From Bacteroides sp. OF04-15BH (GTDB lineage: Bacteria > Bacteroidota > Bacteroidia > Bacteroidales > Bacteroidaceae), in contig NZ_QUEM01000014.1 in the NCBI RefSeq assembly GCF_003477995.1, positions 1 to 64,000 on the forward strand: 64,000 nucleotides of DNA, read 5' to 3'. A program made the translations under genes and the position numbers. The notes beneath the pieces are model-generated. The model was not told the origin of the DNA and searched no databases. It saw only the letters and a list, made by a program, of their open reading frames with translations. Positions 16,766 through 25,549 of the stretch are shown in pieces. How positions within the stretch are numbered: position 1 is the first letter of the stretch; the number at the start of each line of letters is the position of its first letter.

Positions 16766-18088
16766 ATGAAAGTTTTAAAATTTGGTGGAACATCTGTTGG
16801 CTCTGCTCAGAGAATGAAAGATGTATCTAAACTGATTACTAGTGACGGAGAAACTAAAATCGTAGTATTATCTGCCATGTCGGGAACAACCAACACACTG
16901 GTTGAGATCTCTGACTACCTGTACAAGAAAAATCCGGAAGGCGCAAACAACATCATCAACCGCCTGGAACAGAAATATATCGAGCATGTAGAGGAACTGT
17001 ATGCTACCGAGGAATACAAACAGAAGACTCTGGAATTCCTGAAAGAAGAGTTCAACTACATCAGAACCTTCACCAAGGTGATGTTCACTTCTTTCGAGGA
17101 GAAGATCATCCTGGCTCAGGGTGAAATCATCAGCACCAACATGGTGACCAACTACCTGAAAGAGTGCGGTGTGAAGACTATCCTGTTGCCGGCACTGGAA
17201 TTCATGCGTACCGACAAGAACGCGGAACCGGACATGAACTTCATTAAGGAGAAGACCAATGAGATCATGGAGAAGAACCCGGGTTACGAAATCTATATCA
17301 CTCAGGGATTCATCTGCAAGAACGCTTACGGCGAGGTGGACAACCTGCTGCGCGGTGGTTCTGACTACACTGCTTGCTTGATCGGTGCTGTACTGAACTC
17401 TGAGGAGATCCAGATCTGGACCGACATCGACGGTATGCACAACAACGACCCGAGAATCGTAGACCACACCGAACCGGTACGTCAGCTGCACTTTGAGGAG
17501 GCTGCCGAGTTGGCTTACTTCGGTGCCAAAATTCTGCATCCGACTTGTATCCAGCCTGCCAAGTTTGCCGGTGTTCCGGTACGTCTGTTGAACACTATGG
17601 ATCCGACAGCTCCGGGAACCATCATCAACAACAAGATCGAGAAAGGCGTTATCAAGGCCGTGGCTGCCAAGGACAATATCGTATCTATCCAGATCCAGTC
17701 AAGCCGCATGTTGTTGGCTTACGGTTTCCTGAGAAAGGTATTCGAGATTTTCGAAAGCTACAAGACCAGCATCGACATGGTATGTACTTCTGAGGTGGGT
17801 GTATCGATTACCATTGACAACACTTCATATCTGAAGGACATCATCGCCGACCTGATGAAATACGGAACCGTAACCGTAGACGAGAACATGTGTATCATCT
17901 GTGTTGTGGGTGACCTGGCATGGAGCAACGTAGGCTTCGAAACTCTGGCTACAGAAGCTCTGAAGGACATTCCGGTACGTATGATTTCTTATGGAGGAAG
18001 CAATCACAACATTTCATTCCTGGTGAAGGGTGAAGACAAGAAACGCACTTTGCAGGCTTTGAGTGATACATTATTCCACAAGAAATAA
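16766..18088 (+). CDS. lysC: Aspartate kinase, monofunctional
   Basis: A 440-residue enzyme for the first step of lysine, threonine and methionine synthesis. The N-terminus MKVLKFGGTSVGSA carries the KFGGTS substrate motif; the amino acid kinase domain covers about 1-285, with two ACT regulatory domains behind it (around 305-440). I chose ATG 16766 because AAGGA lies 5 nt upstream (16756-16760) and the KFGGT motif is always near the N-terminus; an upstream in-frame ATG inside ftsE is unlikely. No homoserine dehydrogenase domain is fused. lysA follows after 14 nt. No lysine riboswitch is visible. Confidence 0.95.
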   Translation: MKVLKFGGTSVGSAQRMKDVSKLITSDGETKIVVLSAMSGTTNTLVEISDYLYKKNPEGANNIINRLEQKYIEHVEELYATEEYKQKTLEFLKEEFNYIRTFTKVMFTSFEEKIILAQGEIISTNMVTNYLKECGVKTILLPALEFMRTDKNAEPDMNFIKEKTNEIMEKNPGYEIYITQGFICKNAYGEVDNLLRGGSDYTACLIGAVLNSEEIQIWTDIDGMHNNDPRIVDHTEPVRQLHFEEAAELAYFGAKILHPTCIQPAKFAGVPVRLLNTMDPTAPGTIINNKIEKGVIKAVAAKDNIVSIQIQSSRMLLAYGFLRKVFEIFESYKTSIDMVCTSEVGVSITIDNTSYLKDIIADLMKYGTVTVDENMCIICVVGDLAWSNVGFETLATEALKDIPVRMISYGGSNHNISFLVKGEDKKRTLQALSDTLFHKK

Positions 18089-18102
18089 ATACAACAACAT
18101 TT

Positions 18103-19263
18103 ATGATGCACAAAATATCCGCAGACAAATTCAAAGACATACGCACTCCGTTCTATTATTATGACACCGAGCTTCTGACACAGACACTCGAAGCCATCAA
18201 GAAAGAAATCGAAGACAAACCAAACTATCATTTGCACTATGCCGTAAAGGCTAATGCAAACCCGAAAGTACTGAAACTGATCAGCCAGGCAGGATTTGGC
18301 GCCGACTGCGTGAGCGGCGGCGAAATCCGCGCCAGTCTGGCAGCAGGATTCCCGGCCGAGGAAATCGTGTATGCCGGAGTGGGAAAAAGCGATTGGGAAA
18401 TCAATCTGGGACTGGACGCCGACATTGCCTACTTCAACGTGGAGAGCATTGCCGAACTGGAAGTGATCAATGAACTGGCAGCCCAGAAACAGAAGGTGGC
18501 CCGCGTGTCTTTCCGCATCAACCCGAATGTGGGAGCACACACGCATGCCAATATCACTACCGGACTGGCCGAAAACAAGTTCGGAATCGCCATGGAGGAC
18601 ATGGAGAAAGTGATTGGCATCGCTGCCGGAATGAATCATGTGAAGTTCATCGGACTGCACTTCCACATCGGTTCACAGATTCTTGAAATGGACGATTTCA
18701 AGGCTTTGTGCAACCGCATCAACGAATTGCAGGATCGTTTGGAGAAGGCAGGAATCAGCGTAGAGAACATCAACGTGGGTGGCGGACTTGGTATTGACTA
18801 TCAGGCACCGGACGCCAATCCGATTCCAGACTTCAAAGCCTATTTCGAGACTTACGAAAAGAATCTGAAGCTGCGCGACGGTCAGCACCTGCATTTTGAG
18901 TTGGGACGCGCCGTTGTGGGACAGTGCGGAAGCCTCATCACCCGGGTGCTCTACGTAAAGCAGGCTACGGTAAAGCAGTTTGCCATCGTAGATGCCGGTA
19001 TGACCGACCTGCTCCGTCCGGCTCTCTACCACGCTTATCACCAGATTGAGAATTTGAGCAGCGAAGAAGCCGAAGAGGTGTACGACGTTGTAGGACCGAT
19101 CTGCGAATCGAGCGATGTCTTTGCAAAAGAATATAAATTAAACAAATGTCACCGGGGCGACCTGATTGCGTTGCGTTCCGCCGGAGCTTATGGAGAAATC
19201 ATGGCTTCGCAGTACAACTGCCGCGAGTTGCCTTTAGGATATACCACAGAAGATCTTTTATAA
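18103..19263 (+). CDS. lysA: Diaminopimelate decarboxylase
   Basis: A 386-residue PLP enzyme converting meso-diaminopimelate to lysine. The PLP lysine is Lys49 in HYAVKANANP; the glycine-rich phosphate loop is NVGGGLGIDY, and the dimer-interface cysteine is in GPICESSDVFAK. The neighbouring lysC makes a first-step/last-step lysine pair. Two ATG codons begin the gene (MMHK); either is possible. Its stop abuts the ATG of the next gene (TAAATG), so the glycosyltransferase is probably coupled. Confidence 0.96.
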   Translation: MMHKISADKFKDIRTPFYYYDTELLTQTLEAIKKEIEDKPNYHLHYAVKANANPKVLKLISQAGFGADCVSGGEIRASLAAGFPAEEIVYAGVGKSDWEINLGLDADIAYFNVESIAELEVINELAAQKQKVARVSFRINPNVGAHTHANITTGLAENKFGIAMEDMEKVIGIAAGMNHVKFIGLHFHIGSQILEMDDFKALCNRINELQDRLEKAGISVENINVGGGLGIDYQAPDANPIPDFKAYFETYEKNLKLRDGQHLHFELGRAVVGQCGSLITRVLYVKQATVKQFAIVDAGMTDLLRPALYHAYHQIENLSSEEAEEVYDVVGPICESSDVFAKEYKLNKCHRGDLIALRSAGAYGEIMASQYNCRELPLGYTTEDLL

Positions 19264-20442
19264 ATGTTTTTTCTGACAAATCCGATAGAAATCACTGCCT
19301 ACACAAGTTTTCTGCTTGTGTGGGCAGTTAATTTGTTCAGAGTATGCCAACCGAATGCCCTGAACAAGAAATTAAAAGGAAAAGAGAACAGAAGAGACAC
19401 CGAAAGCGCCCGTCAAACGGAAATGCCCGGTATCTCCGTGATCATCCTGACCGAAAATCAGGAACAGAAACTGACGCCCCTGCTGGAAAATGTGCTGGAA
19501 CAGGCATATGACTCGTTTGAAGTAGTCGTGGTGGACAAGAACTCAACAGACAACACCCGTCTACTTCTGGAAAATATGGAAAAACGATATGAAAACCTGC
19601 AGCACACCTTCATTCCCAAAGATACCCGCCAGGTGAGCATACACACCCTGGCCCTGATATTGGGAGCCAAAGCAGCCCGTTATCCCTGGATCGTGCTTCT
19701 GACTCCTGACTTCCAGCCGGCATCCGGACAATGGCTGCGCCACCTGGCTGCACAAATGACGGCAGACCGAGACTTCGTATTGGGAGCACGCTCGGTAAAT
19801 ACCGGCAGCAGTTCTCTCCGTGCCTTCCACTGTCTGCTGGAACAGAACCGCTTCCTGTCGTGGGCCATCGGCCATCAGGCGTTCCGCTGCAATGAGGTCA
19901 ATCTGGCTTTCCGCAAAGAGAAACTGCTTTCCTGCAAGAACTTCGGCGAATATGGCATCCTGCTCTCCGGAGTGGAGAGCGTCTTCGTAAACCGATTCAG
20001 CCAGAAAGAAAGAACAGGGGTCTGCATCGAGCCGGAAGCCCTGCTGCTGGAAACGGAAACTGCTGACAGCAAAAACTGGAAGCACGAAATGCTCTGCCAG
20101 AAAGAGGCGGCACGCTTCTACACGCACAGCACACTCTTCCGTCTGTGCGGAGGTCTCCGCATGACCATGATCTGGCTGCTTTTCCTGCTCAGCATCACGG
20201 CACTCGGCATCAGCATTCTGACTCAACACTGGGAGATTACGGCGGGCATTGTCATTCTGCTGGGCTTGTGGACCGGACTGCGCATCCGCGAAATGAAAAC
20301 CGCCGCACAGCTGTTCCGTATCAAGACTGCCGGCATCTATCTCCCGTTCTATGACCTGCGCCTGTCCTGCGTGTATCTGGCCAACCGAATCCGTTATGCC
20401 TTTCAGGACCGGAAGGTGTTCTACAGAAACATGTTTCACTAG
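19264..20442 (+). CDS. Membrane-associated family 2 glycosyltransferase
   Basis: A 392-residue protein with an N-terminal membrane segment (about 10-27), a GT-A domain from residue 57 (ISVIILTENQEQ, then VVVDKNSTDNT as the nucleotide-sugar motif) and two C-terminal membrane segments around 300-340 (MTMIWLLFLLSITALGISIL). A DxD-like site may be LLTPDFQ. The acceptor is unknown. It begins immediately after lysA. The last codons overlap the convergent PHP gene: both stops share the palindrome CTAG at 20439-20442. Confidence 0.85.
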   Translation: MFFLTNPIEITAYTSFLLVWAVNLFRVCQPNALNKKLKGKENRRDTESARQTEMPGISVIILTENQEQKLTPLLENVLEQAYDSFEVVVVDKNSTDNTRLLLENMEKRYENLQHTFIPKDTRQVSIHTLALILGAKAARYPWIVLLTPDFQPASGQWLRHLAAQMTADRDFVLGARSVNTGSSSLRAFHCLLEQNRFLSWAIGHQAFRCNEVNLAFRKEKLLSCKNFGEYGILLSGVESVFVNRFSQKERTGVCIEPEALLLETETADSKNWKHEMLCQKEAARFYTHSTLFRLCGGLRMTMIWLLFLLSITALGISILTQHWEITAGIVILLGLWTGLRIREMKTAAQLFRIKTAGIYLPFYDLRLSCVYLANRIRYAFQDRKVFYRNMFH

Positions 20443-21164
20443 GCCAGCTGCAGCCCGGTGAAACGGTTAAAGCGGTGCATGTCTGTATTGACAATCAGTT
20501 CTTCGGGAAAAGCCGTTTCCCGAAGAAGCTCATACACATGGGTGTAATCGGCTATGGAAAAGGATATATGGGCATCGCTTCCGAGAATCACCGGAACATC
20601 ATATTTGCGGCACAGCTGCAACATTTCCGTGTTCAGTGCACGGGCCACCGGATTCTTGCGCTGCGGGCTCAGCGAACTGTTGTTGACCTCCAGCAGAGTG
20701 GCTGTCTCGCGTGAAGCGCGCACCAGTGCCTCCAGATTCACGGTGGCGGCCCCGTCTGCCGGATGACTGATAATGTTCACCCGGGGATTGTGCATGGCTG
20801 CCAATACCGCATCCGTATTCTTTGTTTGCGTAGATGCCGGGAAGCAAACCTTATGCACTCCGGCTACCACATGGTCAAAACGCTTGTAATATTCCTCTCC
20901 CAAATCCAGATTTCCCTGCAAATCGCAGATATTCAGTTCGGCACCATGCAGAATACGCACTCCGGAGATAACCTTGGGAATGCAATGCAGATTTCTGAAA
21001 TAAATAGGGTCGGGCGCACCCGGTACCAAAGGCCCGTGCTCCGTAATTCCCAAAAAACTCAGTCCTTTTTCGGCAGCAGCGGCAGCCATTTCCTGAATGG
21101 TGCTGTAGGCATGACCCGAAGCAATGGAGTGAGTATGCAAATCCAATACAATCTTCATATACAC
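20439..21164 (-). CDS. PHP-domain phosphoesterase (YcdX-like)
   Basis: A 241-residue single PHP domain, a distorted barrel with a trinuclear metal centre. Metal ligands are visible as DLHTHSIASGHAY near the N-terminus, ITEHGP around 40, HGAELNI, ISHPADG and a C-terminal GSDAHIS. The family includes phosphatases of small substrates and the PHP domains of polymerases; the substrate here is unknown. A -7-like box TATCTTTG lies at 21189-21182. Starts at 21164 or 21158 are both possible. Confidence 0.9.
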   Translation of the reverse strand: MYMKIVLDLHTHSIASGHAYSTIQEMAAAAAEKGLSFLGITEHGPLVPGAPDPIYFRNLHCIPKVISGVRILHGAELNICDLQGNLDLGEEYYKRFDHVVAGVHKVCFPASTQTKNTDAVLAAMHNPRVNIISHPADGAATVNLEALVRASRETATLLEVNNSSLSPQRKNPVARALNTEMLQLCRKYDVPVILGSDAHISFSIADYTHVYELLRETAFPEELIVNTDMHRFNRFTGLQLA

Positions 21165-21225
21165 TTAATTCTTGGTAAATGCAAAGATACCAAAAAATCA
21201 TCGGCTTTAAAACGAAAACAGAAAA

Positions 21226-22572
21226 ATGAATCCATCATCAGTTTTAAGTTACAAAACCCATATCCGTTCCCTTATCGCATTGGGGTTTCCCATCATCATC
21301 GGACAGATCGGTACCATTGTACAAGGACTGGCCGACACGATCATGACCGGACAATACAGCTCGCAAGCGCTTGCTGCCGCCGGTTTTGTTAATAATGTAA
21401 TGACTCTGGTACTGATCTTTGCCATGGGTTATTCCTATGGACTGACACCGGTAGTAGGTGCCTATCATGCCCGTCAGGAGCATCACCACATCGGACAGTC
21501 ATTGCGCTGCAGCCTGCAGACCAACGGCATTCTGGCGGCTGTCATCGTACTGCTCATGGGCAGTCTGTATTTTTTTCTGGACCGACTGGGACAACCGGAG
21601 GAACTGCTTCCCATCATCCGTCCCTACTATCTGGTCATTCTGGTTTCTCTTCCTTTCCAGATTCTGTTCAACGCCTATAAACAATTCTTCGACGGAATCG
21701 GAAAGACCCAGATAGCCATGTGGATCATGATCGGAGCCAATGTCTTCAACATCATCGGCAACTGGTTCCTGATTTACGGTTGGGGCCCTTTCCCCGAACT
21801 GGGACTGCTCGGAGCCGGCATCTCCACCTGCCTGTCGCGCATCGGTATGCTGCTCTGCATGACTTTCATCTTCTACCGCTCTTCCTCTTTCCGGACTTAT
21901 CAGGAGGGATTCCGCCTTCGTGAAGGCAATCGCGAACTCCGCAAGAAGCTGAACCGACTGGGCCTTCCAATCGGCTTGCAGATGGGTATGGAGTGCGCTT
22001 CTTTCGCCCTGTGCGCCGTAATGCAGGGCTGGATCGGCACTTCCGCACTGGCAGCCCATCAGATTATGACCAATGTGGCATCGGTATGTTATATGATTTA
22101 TTATGGAATTGGAGCATCTGTAGCCATCCGTATCAGTCACTTCACCGGTCTGAAAGATACGGGCAATGTGCGCCGCTGTGCCTTTGCAGGCTACCGCATG
22201 ATTCTGTTCTGCGGCGTTATCCTCTCCAGCATGATGGTGCTCTGCCGCCATCAGATCAGCTCGTTCTTTACGAACGACCCGGCAGTCAGCTCCATTGTCA
22301 TGAGCCTTATGGTGCCCTTCGTACTCTATCAGCTCGGTGACGGACTACAGACCAATTTTGCGAATGCCCTGCGCGGTATTGCCGACGTAAAACCGATGAT
22401 GCGCTATGCATTCATCAGCTACATTGTTATCTCTTTGCCACTAAGTTTTTTTCTGGGAATACAGTTTGCCTGGGGACCGGTAGGCATCTGGATGGCCTTT
22501 CCGATAGCCCTGTCTGTTGCAGGAATGCTTTTCTATTGGAGGTTCAACAAGAAGGTTGCCAAGGGCATATAA
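21226..22572 (+). CDS. MATE family efflux transporter
   Basis: A 448-residue protein of the NorM/DinF superfamily, about 12 membrane segments in two six-helix halves, exporting cationic drugs or metabolites in exchange for Na+ or H+. Halves are recognised by LGFPIIIGQIGTIVQGLADTI at the start and LGLPIGLQMGMECASFALCA near residue 250. Substrate unknown. The gene stands alone between the PHP gene and a bidirectional hairpin. Confidence 0.92.
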   Translation: MNPSSVLSYKTHIRSLIALGFPIIIGQIGTIVQGLADTIMTGQYSSQALAAAGFVNNVMTLVLIFAMGYSYGLTPVVGAYHARQEHHHIGQSLRCSLQTNGILAAVIVLLMGSLYFFLDRLGQPEELLPIIRPYYLVILVSLPFQILFNAYKQFFDGIGKTQIAMWIMIGANVFNIIGNWFLIYGWGPFPELGLLGAGISTCLSRIGMLLCMTFIFYRSSSFRTYQEGFRLREGNRELRKKLNRLGLPIGLQMGMECASFALCAVMQGWIGTSALAAHQIMTNVASVCYMIYYGIGASVAIRISHFTGLKDTGNVRRCAFAGYRMILFCGVILSSMMVLCRHQISSFFTNDPAVSSIVMSLMVPFVLYQLGDGLQTNFANALRGIADVKPMMRYAFISYIVISLPLSFFLGIQFAWGPVGIWMAFPIALSVAGMLFYWRFNKKVAKGI

Positions 22573-22616
22573 AAAAAGAATCCTACTTGCAATCACTGCA
22601 GGTAGGATTTTTTTAG
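22573..22616. terminator. Bidirectional terminator hairpin
   Basis: AATCCTAC and GTAGGATT bracket a short loop with partial inner pairing (TTGC/GCAG). A run of A precedes and a run of T follows, so it can stop the MATE transcript on plus and a small RNA on minus. Confidence 0.8.
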
Positions 22617-22669
22617 ATCTTCGCTAAGATCTCACCTTTGTTAACCTTAAATCTAATACTATGAAAAAC
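22573..22669 (-). ncRNA. Candidate small RNA, about 95 nt
   Basis: On the minus strand a good promoter (TTG at 22705-22703, 19-nt spacer, TACTTTTG at 22683-22676) points into a stretch with no protein gene. The predicted RNA starts near 22669, has an unstructured 5' part containing GTATTAGATTTAAGGTTAAC, then a 7-bp hairpin (AGATCTT/AAGATCT, 22614-22631 region) and the terminator hairpin with T-run. I recall the 5' sequence as one that recurs in Bacteroides genomes, possibly the FopS-type paralogous small RNAs, but that is memory and was not checked. The other reading, a plus-strand ATG ORF of seven codons (22661), is less likely. Confidence 0.5.
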
Positions 22670-22752
22670 ACATTGCAAAAGTAATCTTTTATTTTATCAA
22701 AGCAATAGATTTCGAGAAAAATGAGACCGTATAACTTCTTTTAACATAAATA

Positions 22753-23514
22753 TCAAACACAACCCACGGAAAGACCGTCATAAGCCGCAAAAATATGCTC
22801 CGGAAGCTGCTTTTCCAACTCGGCATGCAAACCGGCCTGATGGCTCATGTGAATCAGATAAGTACGGCGCGCCTGCACCTTGCGAGCAAACGCACAGGCA
22901 TCTTCTATGGTCTGATGCGAATAATGCTCCTTATGACGCAGTCCATTTACAACCAGAAGATCCAGATTCTGAAGATACTCCAGTTCCGTATCGGGGATGG
23001 TCTTCATATCGGTGATATAAGCCATGTTATTAACCCGGTAACCATAAATCGGAAGCGCCGCATGCATCACCCGCAACGGAGTGACCTGAAAACCGGCAAC
23101 CGTGAATGTTTCATGCAAAGGCACAGAATGCAACTCGATATTCGGAACTCCGGGGTACTTGTTCTCCAGAAAACAGTAAGGCAGACGTGTACGTATCCGC
23201 TCGGCCACATAGTCCTCCATATATAAAGGTATAGAACCCAAAGTACAGAAAGGACGCAAATCGTCTATTCCGCCTACATGATCATAATGCTCATGCGAAA
23301 CCAGCACTCCGTCAATCTGCCCAAAAGGAACACGCAACATCTGCTGACGGAAATCAGGACCGCAATCCAGCAGCAGTCTCTTGCCGTTTTCTTCCAGAAG
23401 AACCGAGGTTCTCAGGCGGACATTACGCGGATCGTCGCTGGTACATACGGCACAACTGCACCCCACTTGTGGAACTCCTGTACTGGTACCCGTGCCCAGA
23501 AAAGTTACTCTCAT
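22753..23514 (-). CDS. MBL-fold hydrolase, PhnP-like
   Basis: A 253-residue metallo-beta-lactamase-fold protein resembling PhnP cyclic phosphodiesterases. The metal motif HEHYDHVGGIDD is present near residue 76, plus FLGTGTSTGVPQVGC at the N-terminus and a C-terminal LIHMSHQAGLH. A Cys pair (CSCAVC near residue 20) resembles the structural zinc site of PhnP. No phosphonate genes are near, so the substrate may be another cyclic phosphate. murB lies 4 nt upstream, implying one transcript. Confidence 0.88.
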   Translation of the reverse strand: MRVTFLGTGTSTGVPQVGCSCAVCTSDDPRNVRLRTSVLLEENGKRLLLDCGPDFRQQMLRVPFGQIDGVLVSHEHYDHVGGIDDLRPFCTLGSIPLYMEDYVAERIRTRLPYCFLENKYPGVPNIELHSVPLHETFTVAGFQVTPLRVMHAALPIYGYRVNNMAYITDMKTIPDTELEYLQNLDLLVVNGLRHKEHYSHQTIEDACAFARKVQARRTYLIHMSHQAGLHAELEKQLPEHIFAAYDGLSVGCV

Positions 23515-23518
23515 AAAT

Positions 23519-24553
23519 TTACGAAGCTATAAAATTCACCTCCGGATGCAGGTCAATGCCGAACTTTTCGTGTACACTCTGGCTCACGGCTGCTGCCAGA
23601 TCGGCAACATCACGCCCTGTGGCTCCTCCACAATTTACCAGAACAAGCGGCTGCTTGCTGTATACACCAACAGTGCCCAGAATCTTTCCTTTCCATCCGC
23701 ACTGCTCAATCAGCCAGGCTGCCGGAATCTTCACCCGCTCCTCGTCGATTTCATAGAAAGGCACATGCGTATATTCCTTCTGGAACTGTTCCAACTGCTG
23801 CTTTCCGACAACAGGGTTCATGAAGAAACTGCCGGCATTGCCCAATACATTCGGATCGGGCAGTTTCTCATCACGCAGATGAATCACCTCCTTACGGATG
23901 TCGGTTGGTGTGAGCTGACGACGCTCATATTTTACATCAACCACAGTCTTCAACGCCTTATAAGAAAGGTTCGGCACAAATTTCTTGGAAAGTTTATAAT
24001 GTACATAAGTTACGGCATAACGTCCCTTATATTCATTCTTAAAGATACTGTTACGGTAGCCGTACTGACAGTCCTTCTTGGAAATCAAACGTTTCTTTCC
24101 TGTTTCGAGATCCACAACCTCTACGCGCAAAATGGTATCGGCCGCCTCCACACCGTAGGCACCGATGTTTTGAACCGCACTGGCTCCCACCTCACCGGGA
24201 ATGCCTGACAGGTTCTCAATACCGCAAAAACCGTTCAGAGTACAGTAAGCCACAAAGTCGTCCCACTTCAATCCACTGCCCACACGCAGCACAATCACGT
24301 TTTTACGCTCGGAAATTCGCTGTATGTTCTTGATTTGTGAATGCAGAATCACTCCGTTGAAGTTATCCAAAAACAAAAGATTGCTTCCTTCGCCGATATG
24401 CAGAATCGGTTTCTGTTCCTCGGAAGTGTGCCGAAGAGTGGTAATAAAGTCGCTCAACTCTTCCACACTGCTGTATTCAAAAAAAGTATCTGCGGCAACA
24501 TTAATGCCGAAAGTATTATGCTTTAATAATGAGTAATTGTATTTTGTATTCAT
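23519..24553 (-). CDS. murB: UDP-N-acetylenolpyruvoylglucosamine reductase
   Basis: A 344-residue FAD enzyme that makes UDP-MurNAc for peptidoglycan, cytoplasmic. FAD-binding segments include HIGEGSNLLF and the region ENLSGIPGEVGASAVQNIGA; the proton-donor serine lies in GNAGSFFMNPVV and the C-terminal glutamate in LHPEVNF. Length corresponds to the long type I (E. coli-like) enzyme. It sits between the DUF4348 lipoprotein gene (upstream, 6 nt) and the MBL-fold gene. Confidence 0.96.
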   Translation of the reverse strand: MNTKYNYSLLKHNTFGINVAADTFFEYSSVEELSDFITTLRHTSEEQKPILHIGEGSNLLFLDNFNGVILHSQIKNIQRISERKNVIVLRVGSGLKWDDFVAYCTLNGFCGIENLSGIPGEVGASAVQNIGAYGVEAADTILRVEVVDLETGKKRLISKKDCQYGYRNSIFKNEYKGRYAVTYVHYKLSKKFVPNLSYKALKTVVDVKYERRQLTPTDIRKEVIHLRDEKLPDPNVLGNAGSFFMNPVVGKQQLEQFQKEYTHVPFYEIDEERVKIPAAWLIEQCGWKGKILGTVGVYSKQPLVLVNCGGATGRDVADLAAAVSQSVHEKFGIDLHPEVNFIAS

Positions 24554-24559
24554 TCAATA

Positions 24560-25414
24560 TTAATTTTCGTAAGAAACAAATTTCCATTGACCGTCTTTCT
24601 TTGTAAAGGTCAGCACATCCAGCATACCGTTAGAAATCCCTCTTTTTACAAAAACAATATGATTGGGATTCTTGTAACTCTGTCCGTAACGGATATTGGT
24701 AATCTCGTTTTCGGGCAGCACCGGCTTAAAGGCAAACCACTGATCTACCGACAAGGTTCCTTCAATAGTACCGAAATCGTTTTCGGGATCGGCAGTGACA
24801 AAACGCAACGGGTCCTCTATAGACTTGCGCTGCATCAGAGAGTCACTGGCAAACTTCCGATAGAAATCCAGGAATTCTGCCAGCGGAGACTTCCCCATCG
24901 GGTGCTCTGATTCCTGGCACAACATCCACAAACCATTTACTTTCTCAAAATGAAAAACCTTGATAAAATTCTTCTTCAGGTTGATTTTTTCAATATCCAC
25001 CACTTTGGTTTCGGTGCTGTTCTCCAGTTCCATCTGATCTTCGTTATTGAACAACACGGTGTAATATTCGGGCGAAACGAAGATACGCTCATGCTTCCAG
25101 GCATTCTTTTCGATTACAGAAGTGATCTGCTTCCCTGCCGTCATCTTGACATATTTCAGCGGAAAGCGTACACGTTCTACCTGTAAACGACGATCCTGAA
25201 TAAAACTGAAAATAAAATCTCCGAAGAACTCATCGACATTCTTATTCGTCAATCCGTCTGAGATCTCTGCGGAAAGGTTCAAACCGGTGTCTGCCACACA
25301 AACAGAATCTGCCGTATCAGCCCGGTTTCCGTCATCCTGAGTATCTGCTTTTTTAGAATCACAAGCAGCCAACAACAAAACCAACAAGAATAAATTTTCT
25401 ATTTTTTTCATCAT
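24560..25414 (-). CDS. DUF4348-type lipoprotein
   Basis: A 284-residue protein with a lipoprotein signal (MMKKIENLFLLVLLLAAC, cysteine at residue 18) followed by DSKKADTQDDGN, an acidic linker. The body (NKNVDEFFGDFIFSFIQD, VRFPLKYVK) fits the Bacteroidota family DUF4348, of unknown function, probably a periplasmic beta-rich domain. It is the first gene of the DUF4348-murB-MBL unit, an arrangement that hints at a cell-wall theme without showing it. The family name is from memory of its hallmark sequence. Confidence 0.75.
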   Translation of the reverse strand: MMKKIENLFLLVLLLAACDSKKADTQDDGNRADTADSVCVADTGLNLSAEISDGLTNKNVDEFFGDFIFSFIQDRRLQVERVRFPLKYVKMTAGKQITSVIEKNAWKHERIFVSPEYYTVLFNNEDQMELENSTETKVVDIEKINLKKNFIKVFHFEKVNGLWMLCQESEHPMGKSPLAEFLDFYRKFASDSLMQRKSIEDPLRFVTADPENDFGTIEGTLSVDQWFAFKPVLPENEITNIRYGQSYKNPNHIVFVKRGISNGMLDVLTFTKKDGQWKFVSYEN

Positions 25415-25505
25415 TCTATAATTAAGGTACGGAACCTTTTTCTAAAAAACGCACAAATTTACGCTTTTATTTTTAAAAGGAGTGAAAGTTTTGCGTATAA
25501 ATGAT

Positions 25506-25513
25506 TACCTTTG
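25506..25513 (+). promoter_or_regulatory. -7 box of pheS
   Basis: TACCTTTG matches TAnnTTTG and lies 36 nt before the pheS start. A TTTTG at 25489-25493 is closer than the usual -33 distance (12 nt), so the upstream box is uncertain. Confidence 0.45.
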
Positions 25514-25549
25514 TCATATTTTAAAACGAAAACTATTTTCTGAACATTT

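Noticed and set aside
22661..22684. Seven-codon plus-strand ORF MKNTLQK as a leader peptide
   Set aside because: The minus strand reading as a promoter and small RNA explains the sequence better, and no regulated gene follows on plus.
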